From contig CAVXJZ010000002.1 of NCBI GenBank assembly GCA_963762205.1, positions 620,001 to 684,000 of the forward strand: DNA of 64,000 bases. Direction: 5' to 3'. Origin of the DNA: VRUE01 sp963762205 (lineage in GTDB: Bacteria > Actinomycetota > Thermoleophilia > Solirubrobacterales > 70-9). Positions 33,111 to 42,372 of the stretch are shown here, one piece after another. Below the pieces are notes generated by a model, which was not told the origin of the DNA, ran no database searches, and was given only the letters and a program-made list of their open reading frames with translations. Position 1 is the stretch's first letter. Each line of letters starts with the position of its first letter. Both the position numbers and the translations under genes were made by a program.

Positions 33111-36100
33111 TCAGTCCCCCCCGAAGACCGATCCGGTCTGGTACCAGACCTTCTGGCCTTCGACGAAGCGGGCGACGGTCAGTTGCCGCGTGAAGTAGCG
33201 CTGGCAGAACTTCGGCGTGCCGGGGATCTGGAACCGGACGCTGAAGTCGGTCGCCGCCCGCACCTTCTTCATCCTCTTGCGGGTCTGTTTCTTCGGCAGC
33301 CGGAAGACGCCCTTCTTCCTGAACGTCTTGGTCGCCTTGCCGAGGAAGAGCTTGCCCTTGCGCCCGTGCAGGGTGTAGGAGGTGGTGACTTTGGCCCGGG
33401 TGTAGGCGACGTAGCGGATAACCAGGCGCACCCTGTTGTGGCGGGTGTAGATGAAGACGCGGGCGCGCGCCTTGCGCAGCTTGCACTCCGGGGGCGGGAT
33501 GTTGATGTTGGCGGCGGCGGTTTCGCCTGCCGGCGGCCTGGTGATCGTCACCATCTCCGACGGATCTGAGCAGCCGGTCTGGGCCGGGTTGTTGTTGGCG
33601 TCGCCGGGGTAGGAGGCGACCCAGTAGTAGTCACCGGCGGCGGCCGGGGTGGCCAGCGGAGACGCGTAGTCGCCGTTGCCGTTCACCGCGCCGTTGGTGA
33701 CTTCGGCCGCCGGGGTGCCGGCGCAGTTGGGATTGTCGTAGAGGAGGAACGTGATCGACCCGGTCGGGTTGACCCCGCCGCTCAGATGCGCGGTGTCGAA
33801 GACCTGGCCACCCAGCTCGGCACCTGGGCCGGCGGTGGTGGTGAGCGTCGGGGAGCTCTTGCCGACGGTCGAGGTCTCGTTCTGGTCAGAGCACTGCCCG
33901 TCGACCGGGTTGTTGCTGGCGTCGCCGGAGAAATGGGCGATCCAGTGGTAGGTCCCGGCCCCCGAGGAGGTCGTGTCGAAGTTGCCCGAGTGGTAGTCGC
34001 CGTTGGCGCCGACCGGGTTGTCGGTGGCGTTCAGCGTGGTCAGCTTCTGGCCCGAGCAGTCGGCGCCCTTGTAGAGGTCGAAGCTGACCGTGCCGCCGCT
34101 CGGGTTGACCAGGCCCGAGAGGGTGGCGACGTCGGAGATGTTCTGGCCGACGGTCGCCGTGGCGGTGGCGTTGGTGACCAGCTCGGGGGTGGCTTTGTTG
34201 ACGGTCGAGGTCTCGTTCTGGTCAGAGCACTGCCCGTCGACCGGGTTGTTGCTGGCGTCGCCGGAGAAGTGGGCGATCCAGTGGTAGGTCCCGGCCCCCG
34301 AGGAGGTCGTGTCGAAGTTGCCCGAGTGGTAGTCGCCGTTGGCGCCGACCGGGTTGTCGGTGGCGTTCAGCGTGGTCAGCTTCTGGCCCGAGCAGTCGGC
34401 GCCCTTGTAGAGGTCGAAGCTGACCGTGCCGCCGCTCGGGTTGACCAGGCCCGAGAGGGTGGCGACGTCGGAGATGTTCTGGCCGACGGTGGCGCTGGCG
34501 GTGGCGTTGGTGACCAGCTCGGGGGTGGCTTTGTTGACGGTCGTGTTCTCGTTCGTGGTCAGAGCACTGCCCGTCGACCGGGTTGTTGCTGGCGTCGCCG
34601 GAGAAATGGGCGATCCAGTGGTAGGTCCCGGCCCCCGAGGAGGTCGTGTCGAAGTTGCCCGAGTGGTAGTCGCCGTTGGCGCCGACCGGGTTGTCGGTGG
34701 CGTTCAGCGTGGTCAGCTTCTGGCCCGAGCAGTCGGCGCCCTTGTAGAGGTCGAAGCTGACCGTGCCGCCGCTCGGGTTGACCAGGCCCGAGAGGGTGGC
34801 GACGTCGGAGATGTTCTGGCCGACGGTGGCGCTGGCGGTGGCGTTGGTGACCAGCTCGGGGGTGGCCTTGTTGACTTCGGTGTTCTCGTTCTGGTCGAGG
34901 CATTCCCGTCGACCGGGTTGTTGTTGGCGTCGCCGGAGAAGTGGGCGATCCAGTGGTAGGTCCCGGCCCCCGAGGAGGTCGTGTCGAAGTTGCCCGAGTG
35001 GTAGTCGCCGTTGGCGCCGACCGGGTTGTCGGTGGCGTTCAGCGTGGTCAGCTTCTGGCCCGAGCAGTCGGCGCCCTTGTAGAGGTCGAAGCTGACCGTG
35101 CCGCCGCTCGGGTTGACCAGGCCCGAGAGGGTGGCGACGTCGGAGATGTTCTGGCCGACGGTGGCGCTGGCGGTGGCGCTGGTGACCAGCTCGGGGGTGG
35201 CCTTTTCGACTTCGGTGTTCTCGTCTTCTTCAAGGCATTCGCCGTCGACCGGCTTGTTGTTGGCGTCGCCGGAGAAGTGGGCGATCCAGTGGTAGGTCCC
35301 GGCCCCCGAGGAGGTCGTGTCGAATTCTTCGGAGGTGTATTCGCCGTCTTCTTCGACCGAGCTCGGGGTCGCGTTCAGGGTCGCCAGCGCTTCGTCGGAG
35401 CAGTCTTCGCCCTTGTAGAGGTCGAAGCTGACCGTGCCGCCGCTCGGGTTGACCAGGCCCGAGAGGGTGGCGACGTCGGAGATGTTCTGGCCGACGGTGG
35501 CGCCTGGCGGTGGCGCTGGTGACCAGCTCGGGGGTGGCCTTTTCGACTTCGGTGTTCTCGTCTTCTTCAAGGCATTCGCCGTCGACCGGCTTGTTGTTGG
35601 CGTCGCCGGAGAAGTGGGCGATCCAGTGGTAGGAGCCGGCCCCCGAGGAGGTCGTGTCGAATTCTTCGGAGGTGTATTCGCCGTCTTCTTCGACCGAGCT
35701 CGGGGTCGCGTTCAGGGTCGCCAGCGCTTCGTCGGAGCAGTCTTCGCCCTTGTAGAGGTCGAAGCTGACCGTGCCGCCGCTCGGGTTGACCAGGCCCGAG
35801 AGGGTGGCGACGTCGGAGATGTTCTGGCCGACGGTGGCGCTGGCGGTGGCGCTGGTGACCAGCTCGGGGGTGGCCTTTTCGACTTCGGTGTTCTCGTCTT
35901 CTTCAAGGCATTCGCCGTCGACCGGCTTGTTGTTGGCGTCGCCGGAGAAGTGGGCGATCCAGTGGTAGGAGCCGGCCCCCGAGGAGGTCGTGTCGAATTC
36001 TTCGGAGGTGTATTCGCCGTCTTCTTCGACCGAGCTCGGGGTCGCGTTCAGGGTCGCCAGCGCTTCGTCGGAGCAGTCTTCGCCCTTGTAGAGGTCGAAG

Positions 36101-38507
36101 CTGACCGTGCCGCCGCTCGGGTTGACCAGGCCCGAGAGGGTGGCGACGTCGGAGATGTTCTGGCCGACGGTGGCGCTGGCGGTGGCGCTGGTGACCAGCT
36201 CGGGGGTGGCCTTTTCGACTTCGGTGTTCTCGTCTTCTTCAAGGCATTCGCCGTCGACCGGGTTGTTGTTGGCGTCGCCGGAGAAGTGGGCGATCCAGTG
36301 GTAGGAGCCGGCCCCCGAGGAGGTCGTGTCGAATTCTTCGGAGGTGTATTCGCCGTCTTCTTCGACCGAGCTCGGGGTCGCGTTCAGGGTCGCCAGCGCT
36401 TCGTCGGAGCAGTCTTCGCCCTTGTAGAGGTCGAAGCTGACCGTGCCGCCGCTCGGGTTGACCAGGCCCGAGAGGGTGGCGACGTCGGAGATGTTCTGGC
36501 CGACGGTGGCGTGGCGGTGGCGCTGGTGACCAGCTCGGGGGTGGCCTTTTCGACTTCCACCTTCTCCGAGGCGTCCGAGCAGCCGGTTTCCGCCGGGCTG
36601 TTGTTGTCGTCGCCCGAGTAGCTGGCAAACCAGTAGTAGGTGCCTGCCGCTTCGATCAGGGTGCTGCTTGGGATGCTGGTGGAGTAGAAGCCGTTGTCGG
36701 TCACTTCGACAGTGTCCTGGGCAACCGGCGTACCGTCGCAGTTCGCATTGTCGTAGAAGGCGAAGCTGATCGAGCGCGTTCCCTGGGGATTGACCAGCCC
36801 GGTGAGGTGGGCTTCGTCGTCGGGAACGGGGTCGCCGACCGTGACCGCGCCGTCGGAGACCGTGGTCGAGATTTCCGGTTCGGCCTTGGTGATGATCACC
36901 ATCTCGTCGGGGTCGTTGCATTGCGTCGGGCCGGCGTTGGTGACCGAGAGCGTTTCGGATTCGAACGAGGCGACCCACCAGTAGCTTCCGGCGTTTTCGA
37001 CCGTGACGTCGGGAGAGTCGTAGCTGCCGTCGCCGTTTTCCACCGCCTTGGTCACGGTGGCGACGAGGTTGCCCGGGAGGCCGCTTTCATCGCACGCGTC
37101 GTTGTCGTAGAGCTTGAAGGTGAGTTCGCCGGTATAGGCGTTGCTTTCGATCCCCGAGAGGATCGCCGTGTCGTGGATCTGGCTGCCGACCGCGTGGAAA
37201 TTGCCGTTTTCGTTGCCGTTGGTGGAGTCGGTGGTGAGCTGCGGCGTGTCGGGAGGAGCGACCACCGAGGTCTCCCCCGCCTCCTTGCAGGTCGTGGAGA
37301 TGTCGGTGGCCAGCGGGTCGGCCGTGCTGTGGTAGGTGGCGACCCAGTAATAGGTGCCGGCGCTCAGAGGTTCGAACGGAGCGGAGGTGACTTCGGAGCT
37401 TTCGTCCAGGTCGACGGCAATGGGCCCACTGGTGAAGTCCGCTTCCCCGGTGCAGGTCGTGGGGTCCTTGTAGGCGTTGAAGGTGACCGTGCCGTCGGGG
37501 GCATTCGTTTCGTTGGTGACCGCGTCGGTGACTTGGGCGGTGTCGGTGATCTGTTCGCCGAGCTTGACGCTCGGCGTCGCGCTGGTGGTGATCTTCGCGA
37601 AGTGGACGCAGGAGCCGCCGTTGACGTCGAAGGCGTTGGTTTCGATCGAGTTGTCGCCGTTGGCGAGCACGTCGAGGCTGGCGGTGCTCTGAGGCACCTG
37701 GAAGTTCGTCGGAAATTCTTTTTTGCCTTCTTCTTCGCCGCCGTGCACGTCGTAGAAGTTCACGCAGACCGATGTCGGCACGAAGTCACGCGACCGGTAG
37801 ACGTGCGAGTAGCCCAGGTGGATGTTTTCGTCGGTGCCTTCGCTGGACTTCTCATAGCCCCAGGAGCCCCAGGGGTGTTCGGTGTAGGCGTCGGCATGGT
37901 CAATGGGCTCGCGCCCGCAGCCACCGCGCCAGGTGGTGGTCGGGTGCGGCTGACCGGCGGCCTGCGGTTCGGGGTCGTTGAAGGCCTGATTAACCGCGAA
38001 GGGCGGGTTTGTGACCCCGGGAAGCCCTTCCGGAATGTTGCCGCGGTCGACCGGGTGGACCATTCCGTCGACAGAGTTGGGGTCTGTCCAGCTGCCGTCC
38101 TTGGTTTTGACCCCGACCTGTGCGCTGATTTTTCCGTTTGTGAGCGTGTAGCCGGTCTCGGTCGGGTCGTTCCAGATCATCGAGAGGCCGGTCGCCGCGC
38201 GGGAGAAGTTGCAGTCCTTGTCGTGGGTGAGCCAGTTCCACTGGCCGCGCACGTAGACGGTCACCGTGCCGTCGGGGTTCTGGACCAGATCGCCGTTGGT
38301 GGTGCCGACGATCGGGTTGCCGGCGTCTGCCAGCGCGGAGGACGCGCCGAGGGCGAGTAGGGCACCCAGCGCGAGCAGGACGGAGACGGCGAAGCGGCCA
38401 CTGCGGCGGCGGCGGACCGGGACCGCGGCCCGGAAGCCCGGGTGCGACTGCGTCCCAGAGGGCCGACCTTCGATCGAACGAGCAACGGACCCCCGAGAGA
38501 ACAGCAT
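33111..38507 (-). CDS. Giant secreted Ig-like repeat protein (frame broken by four 1-base indels)
   Basis: Starts at ATG 38505-38507; a long basic N-terminus leads to a signal peptide helix (about residues 39-60, ending SSALADAG). A unique region of about 270 residues with WNWLTHDKDCNF follows, then three divergent and eight near-identical Ig-like modules of 112 residues (TVGQNISDVATLSGLVNPSGG; split as two motifs), each with two cysteines, then a Lys/Arg-rich C-terminal domain ending YQTGSVFGGD. The frame runs uninterrupted only to 36384 from the N-terminus; corrected length is about 1798 residues. First and last parts share one frame because the indels (-1, +1, -1, +1) cancel. Likely a cell-surface adhesin or stalk. 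Confidence 0.78.
33858..36545 (-). repeat. Eight tandem 336-bp Ig-like module repeats
   Basis: Unit boundaries (minus orientation) are 36545, 36210, 35874, 35538, 35201, 34866, 34529 and 34193. Lengths are 335, 336, 336, 337, 335, 337, 336 and 336 bases. The first four units (nearest the N-terminus) have an acidic core (EDCSDEALATLNATPSSVEE), and the last four a neutral one (ADCSGQKLTTLNATDNPVGA); the flanking halves are almost identical at DNA level. Units 5 and 6 have mixed tails, as if recombined between the two types. Not CRISPR: units are coding and have no spacers. Confidence 0.9.
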
Positions 38508-38789
38508 CGCGCGATGTTGGCAGTACGGAACCCGCTCGACCAGTCGATCCGGTGGCCGCCGACCCGATTGTCCTCATATTCGGTATCGCGCCGAGTGCGG
38601 TTTCGGCAGAAATTTGAGTAGCTATATCTCCGACCCCGTTTAAGTTCGCGCCGGTTGTGACCGATAGAGGTTGGTTGGCCCGGGATCTCGCCGAGGCCTC
38701 GCCGGTCACAACGATGGGCGTCGACGCGCGCGAAGCGGTGGAGGCAACGTCCCCGTGAGGTCGGGTCGGTCAGCGCCCGGAGGGGGCGC
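38508..38789. other. 282-base gap upstream of the repeat-protein gene
   Basis: Holds the presumed minus-strand promoter of the repeat protein in a locally AT-richer part (about 38570-38645, for example AAATTTGAGTAGCTATATC). I found no open frame of note, no clear hairpin and no repeat. Confidence 0.3.
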
Positions 38790-39596
38790 TCAGCAGGTAC
38801 CGCCGAAGTGGGTCACCCAGACATGGGCGTCCGGGTATCCGCTGAGCGGGCCGACCTGCACGCCAACCCCGAACTGGTCGAATGAGGCGCTGAGCATGTT
38901 GGCCCAGTGGTCGGGCGAGTGGACCCAGGCGGTGAGGATCGAGCGGACCGTGCCCAGCTCGCCGGTGCCCCAGGCGATGTTCTCGCCCGCCGGCCGGCAA
39001 CTCTCAAGCTGGAGAAAGCCGTGCTGCTCGAGCCAGTAGGTGAAGGCACGGCCGCACGCGGTATGGCTGAAATCGTCGCACTGGACGATGTCGTTCGCCT
39101 TGTCGTCGGAGGATTCGTCGAGCGCTGCGACGGGGGCGAGGCCTTGCTCGCCCGCCCTGCTGCGCGCAAAGTTGATCATGCAACCCATCGTCGCCTCCTG
39201 TGAGGCCAAGGAGAGGCCCTCGTCGGACTGGCCCGGGCAGACCGTCTCCGGCGCGATCAGCTCCGACAGCGTCGGGGGGACCGCCGACGTCGACGGGCCA
39301 CCGGACGTCTGACCCGCGCCGCGCTTGAGACCCGCGCTGCGCTCGACGCCCTGCTGCCAGCGGCGGCAGCGCTTGGCGCGCGGCCTCTGCTGTTTGCGCA
39401 GCTTGCGGCACGATCGGTTGACGCGGTGCTGCTTGTTGCGGCGGCAGCGCTTGGAGCGCCTGTGCTGCTTATGGCGCTTGTGCTGCTTGTGGCACGACTT
39501 GTGGCGCTGGGGGTGCTGACCCGCGGAGGCAGACGTCGTTCCGCCGGCGACGCCGGCGACGAGCAGGCAGAGCGCGATAAGGCCGATTCGTCCCAT
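38790..39596 (-). CDS. Secreted CAP/SCP-domain protein with basic His/Cys-rich linker
   Basis: 268 residues. A signal peptide (about 3-25) is followed by a striking segment, residues 27-95, made almost only of H, K, R, Q and C, with cysteines at 35, 51, 63 and 77. A CAP (SCP/PR-1) domain occupies about 115-268, with FARSRAGEQGLAPV, DDFSHTACGRAF, GENIAWGTGELG, AWVHSPDHWANML and FGVGVQV. CAP proteins are extracellular, of varied function. The basic region could bind wall polymers, DNA or metal. Start ATG at 39594-39596. Confidence 0.85.
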   Translation of the reverse strand: MGRIGLIALCLLVAGVAGGTTSASAGQHPQRHKSCHKQHKRHKQHRRSKRCRRNKQHRVNRSCRKLRKQQRPRAKRCRRWQQGVERSAGLKRGAGQTSGGPSTSAVPPTLSELIAPETVCPGQSDEGLSLASQEATMGCMINFARSRAGEQGLAPVAALDESSDDKANDIVQCDDFSHTACGRAFTYWLEQHGFLQLESCRPAGENIAWGTGELGTVRSILTAWVHSPDHWANMLSASFDQFGVGVQVGPLSGYPDAHVWVTHFGGTC

Positions 39597-39675
39597 CCAT
39601 GGGGCTATCGTCCGTGCCTGAGGCCCGATTAGCGCCCGCCGCCCGGGCTGGACAAATTGGCAAGATGGAGGCCAA

Positions 39676-39700
39676 GGGGGTCATGCGCGGCGCATCCCCC
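39676..39700 (-). terminator. Hairpin downstream of the SufT-like gene
   Basis: GGGGG (39676-39680) with CCCCC (39696-39700) and ATGCG (39683-39687) with CGCAT (39691-39695) form a stem with a 2-base bulge and a 3-base loop. It lies about 115 bases beyond the minus-strand stop at 39817. No T tract, so the call is weak. Confidence 0.3.
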
Positions 39701-39816
39701 GATCTGGCGGGGACGACTGCGCGGATTGAAATTTTCCTCCCAGGAATCCGGTCACCCGGCGCCCGCTCAGCTCCGAAGAGACGCCGAGGACGTCTGCGTG
39801 TCCCCCTGATTCGCGC

Positions 39817-40164
39817 CTAGAAGCCGAGCGCGAACTTGGCGTCGTCGGTCATCATTTCCGGCGACCAGGGTGGATCGAAGACCATCTTCGGGTGGACCGC
39901 TTCGACGCCGGGGAGGTCGCCGACGAACTCCTTCATCTGCTCGGAGACCTGGGGGCCGATCGGGCAGGCCGGAGTGGTCAGAGTGAAGGTGACGTAGACG
40001 TCCTCGCCCTCGATGTCGACGTCGTAGACGAGGCCGAGCGAGACGAAGTCGAGGCCGAGCTCGGGGTCGATGACCTCCTCGAGCGCCTCGTAGACGTCCT
40101 CCTCGCTGAGGGCGCCGTCCTCTGCGGCTCCTGCGGGCTGCTGTGCGGTGGGCTCCTCTGACAT
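39817..40164 (-). CDS. MIP18/DUF59 family protein (SufT-like Fe-S maturation factor)
   Basis: 115 residues. The MIP18 domain runs from about 25 with VYEALEEVIDPELGLDFVSLGLVYD-like wording (residues 25-49), then TLTTPACPIGPQ with the conserved cysteine, and ends with VFDPPWSPEMM. The family (SufT, PaaD, MIP18) helps to load Fe-S clusters onto target proteins. ATG at 40162-40164 was chosen since the upstream extension is arginine-rich and unlikely. It is not in the suf operon here but probably works with it. Confidence 0.86.
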   Translation of the reverse strand: MSEEPTAQQPAGAAEDGALSEEDVYEALEEVIDPELGLDFVSLGLVYDVDIEGEDVYVTFTLTTPACPIGPQVSEQMKEFVGDLPGVEAVHPKMVFDPPWSPEMMTDDAKFALGF

Positions 40165-40196
40165 GGCCCCAATGGTAGAGGGGCCGGCCGCCGGGC

Positions 40197-40733
40197 TCAG
40201 CGCGGCTCTGCGGGTGGGTCCTCGGCGCCGGGGCTCAGCTCCAGCTGCCACCAGCCGACGTCGCGCCAGGCGCCGTCCTTCCAGCCGATCCCGCTGTAGA
40301 CGCCGACCGGCACGAAGCCGAGGCCCTCGTGGAGGGCGACGCTCGCCTCGTTGGGCAGGGTGACGCCGGCGCAGGCGACCCGGAAGCCGCGCCCGCGCAG
40401 GTCCTCGAGAAGGGCTTCGTAGAGGCGGCGCCCGTGACCCTCCCCCCGATGGCCCTCCTCGACGTAGACGGAGACGTCGGCCGACCAGCGGTAGGCGGCG
40501 CGGGAGCGGTGCGGGCCGCCGTGGGCGAAGCCGACGACCCGGCCGCCGGCCTCGGCGACGAGCCAGGCGTGGGTGGCCGCGGCCCGCTCGATCCGCTCCG
40601 CCATCTCCCCCGGCCCGGGGGCGCGCTCCTCGAAGGAGGTGGCGCCCGACTCGACCTGTGGCGCGTAGATCGCCGCGCAGGCGGCGGCGTCGCGGCGGTC
40701 GGCTCTGCGCACGGTCGGATCGGTCAAGCGCAC
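40197..40733 (-). CDS. GNAT N-acetyltransferase (phosphinothricin acetyltransferase-like)
   Basis: 178 residues. The first part, AAACAAIYAPQVESGATSFEE, and the acetyl-CoA loop VEEGHRGEGHGRRLYEALL near 105-123 match phosphinothricin/methionine sulfoximine N-acetyltransferases, as does the end ASVALHEGLGFVPVGVYSGIGWKDG and VGWWQLEL. Such enzymes often act on amino acid analogues; the substrate is unknown. Start GTG at 40731-40733; TTG two codons later is an alternative. It ends 32 bases upstream of the SufT-like gene start, so both may be co-transcribed. Confidence 0.84.
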   Translation of the reverse strand: MRLTDPTVRRADRRDAAACAAIYAPQVESGATSFEERAPGPGEMAERIERAAATHAWLVAEAGGRVVGFAHGGPHRSRAAYRWSADVSVYVEEGHRGEGHGRRLYEALLEDLRGRGFRVACAGVTLPNEASVALHEGLGFVPVGVYSGIGWKDGAWRDVGWWQLELSPGAEDPPAEPR

Positions 40734-40770
40734 TAGGTTAGGGTGCCGTGCCCGTGCGAAGCGAGCGAGC

Positions 40771-41154
40771 ATGAGCGAGGACGCGGCCCTGCGCCGGTCG
40801 ATCGGGATCGTCTTCTCCGACGGCGGCCTGCTGGCGCTGAGCGCGGTGCGGCCCGCGGGCTCCGAGGAGCATGGCTCCGAGGAGACGGTCGCGATCCTCT
40901 GCGACCCCGATGCGGCCCCGGTCGAGATATCCGAGGCGCTGCTCTCCACCGAGTACGGCCCCGACGGGGTCCAGCGCCGGGCCACGCTCGAGCTCTGGAC
41001 CGACGAGGGCCCGCCGCTGCGGGGCGCCGGCACGCTGATCAGCTCACGCGCCGTGCACCGACCCGGACTCGACTCGAGCGTCGCCTTCTTCCGCTGGTCG
41101 GTCGAGGGGCGGGACGGGCTCGGCCACTACGAGATCGTCCGCCCCGATGCCTGA
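40771..41154 (+). CDS. Hypothetical protein upstream of HAD hydrolase
   Basis: 127 residues, soluble, acidic, with no motif I recognise. The sequence suggests an alternating beta-rich fold (SIGIVFSDGGLLALSAVRP, RATLELWTDEG, SVAFFRWSVEGRDGLGHYE). Its 3' end overlaps the HAD gene start by 8 bases, so the two are coupled. Start ATG at 40771 in a GAGCGAGC-rich context. Confidence 0.65.
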   Translation: MSEDAALRRSIGIVFSDGGLLALSAVRPAGSEEHGSEETVAILCDPDAAPVEISEALLSTEYGPDGVQRRATLELWTDEGPPLRGAGTLISSRAVHRPGLDSSVAFFRWSVEGRDGLGHYEIVRPDA

Positions 41155-41809
41155 CGGCGAGGCCGGCATCGAGGTCGTCGTCTCCGACTTCGGCGGCGTG
41201 CTGACCAGCCCCCTGGTCGAGTCCTTCATGGCCTTCCAGGACCAGACCGGGATCACCACCGAGGCCCTCGGCAGGGGCATGCAAGCGGCCACCGAGGCGA
41301 ACGGCGGCGAGAACCCTCTCTTCGAGATGGAGCGCGGCGAGATCACGGAGGTCGCCTTCCTGGAGAAGCTGACCGAGAGCCTGGAGCCGCTGCTCGGCCA
41401 CTCGCCCGAGATGCACCGCTTCAAAGAGATCTACTTCGAGGCGCTGCAGCCGAACCCGGAGATGATCGAGCTGATGCGCGAGCTGAAGGCGGCCGGCTAC
41501 CGGATGGCGATGCTGACCAACAACGTCAGGGAGTGGGAGCCCTACTGGCGCTCGATGCTGCCCGTCGACGAGATCTTCGAGACCGTCGTCGACTCCGGCT
41601 TCGTCGGCTGCCGCAAGCCCGAGTCGCGGATCTACGCCCTGACCCTGGAGAGGGTCGGAGTCGCGGCCGGCGCCTGCCTCTTCGTCGACGACGTCGAGGT
41701 CAACTGCGAAGGCGCGCGCCGGGCGGGGATGACCGCCGTCCACTTCCGCGACAACGAGCAGGCGATAGCCGAGATCCGGGCGACGCTCGGCGTCGGGCGG
41801 CGCGCCTAG
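41147..41809 (+). CDS. HAD-superfamily hydrolase
   Basis: 220 residues, subclass IA HAD fold. Motif I is VVSDFGGVLT with nucleophile D14; the second position normally occupied by Asp is Gly, as in haloacid-dehalogenase and soluble epoxide hydrolase N-terminal-like members. Motif II is MLTNN near 124, motif III lysine in CRKPES, and motif IV LFVDDVEVN. The substrate is unknown. ATG at 41147 lies within the upstream gene; its end overlaps the convergent gene by 4 bases. Confidence 0.87.
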   Translation: MPDGEAGIEVVVSDFGGVLTSPLVESFMAFQDQTGITTEALGRGMQAATEANGGENPLFEMERGEITEVAFLEKLTESLEPLLGHSPEMHRFKEIYFEALQPNPEMIELMRELKAAGYRMAMLTNNVREWEPYWRSMLPVDEIFETVVDSGFVGCRKPESRIYALTLERVGVAAGACLFVDDVEVNCEGARRAGMTAVHFRDNEQAIAEIRATLGVGRRA

Positions 41810-42261
41810 TTGTCGGAGCCGGCGCGGTCCCAGACGTAGAGCTCGACGGCCTCGACCGTGAGCTCCATCAGCCGCGGCGGCGAGAGCAGCTCGAGGACCA
41901 GCTCTAGCGCGTTCTCCTCGGTGACGCCGGCGTCGACCGCCTCCTCGCCGCGAAAGCCGGCGGCGAGCTTGAGCGCCTCTCGCCGGTTCTCGCCGAGCGA
42001 GCCGAAGGCGCCCATCAGGAAGTCGCGGTTGGGGACCGGCTGGCCCACCTCGAGCGAGCCGTGCCAGGCGGCGAGCATCGAGAGGTCGTGCTCGTCGAGC
42101 TCGGAGAGGGCCTTCGCGTAGTGGACCTCGAGCTCGCTGTCGGGGATCTCGTCGACCCAGGCGCGCACCGCCTCGCCGAGCAGCTGGCGGCGGGCCTCGC
42201 GACCGATCGAGTCGGCGATGGCGCGGATCGCGTCGGCTGGGTCTACGAAGCAGAGGGCCAT
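41806..42261 (-). CDS. Hypothetical helical protein
   Basis: 151 residues, mostly helical and acidic, without signal peptide or membrane segment. Begins MALCFVDPADAIRAIADSIGREARRQL-like (first 20 residues given by MALCFVDPADAIRAIADSIG) and contains SMLAAWHGSLEVGQPVPNRDFLMGAFGS wording in the middle. I recognise no family. It is divergent from the AddB-like gene, with 111 bases between them for two promoters. Confidence 0.65.
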   Translation of the reverse strand: MALCFVDPADAIRAIADSIGREARRQLLGEAVRAWVDEIPDSELEVHYAKALSELDEHDLSMLAAWHGSLEVGQPVPNRDFLMGAFGSLGENRREALKLAAGFRGEEAVDAGVTEENALELVLELLSPPRLMELTVEAVELYVWDRAGSDN

Positions 42262-42372
42262 CTGCGGATCAATTTAGAGACGCCGGGAGACGGCAAAGCT
42301 GGGCGCGGTTTCGCCCCGTTTGCGGGATTTGCCACGCCGCCGCCGGACCTATGCTGGGCAGCTCCCCCCGCC

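Noticed and set aside
33858..36545. CRISPR array or insertion-sequence repeats
   Set aside because: Units are 336 bases, directly adjoining, coding and without unique spacers or terminal inverted repeats.
33786..36621. Long open frames on the plus strand through the 336-bp repeats
   Set aside because: Every unit gives the same antisense peptide, rich in Gly and Val; they exist only because the repeat lacks stops in that frame, while the minus strand encodes proper Ig-like modules with cysteines and a signal peptide.
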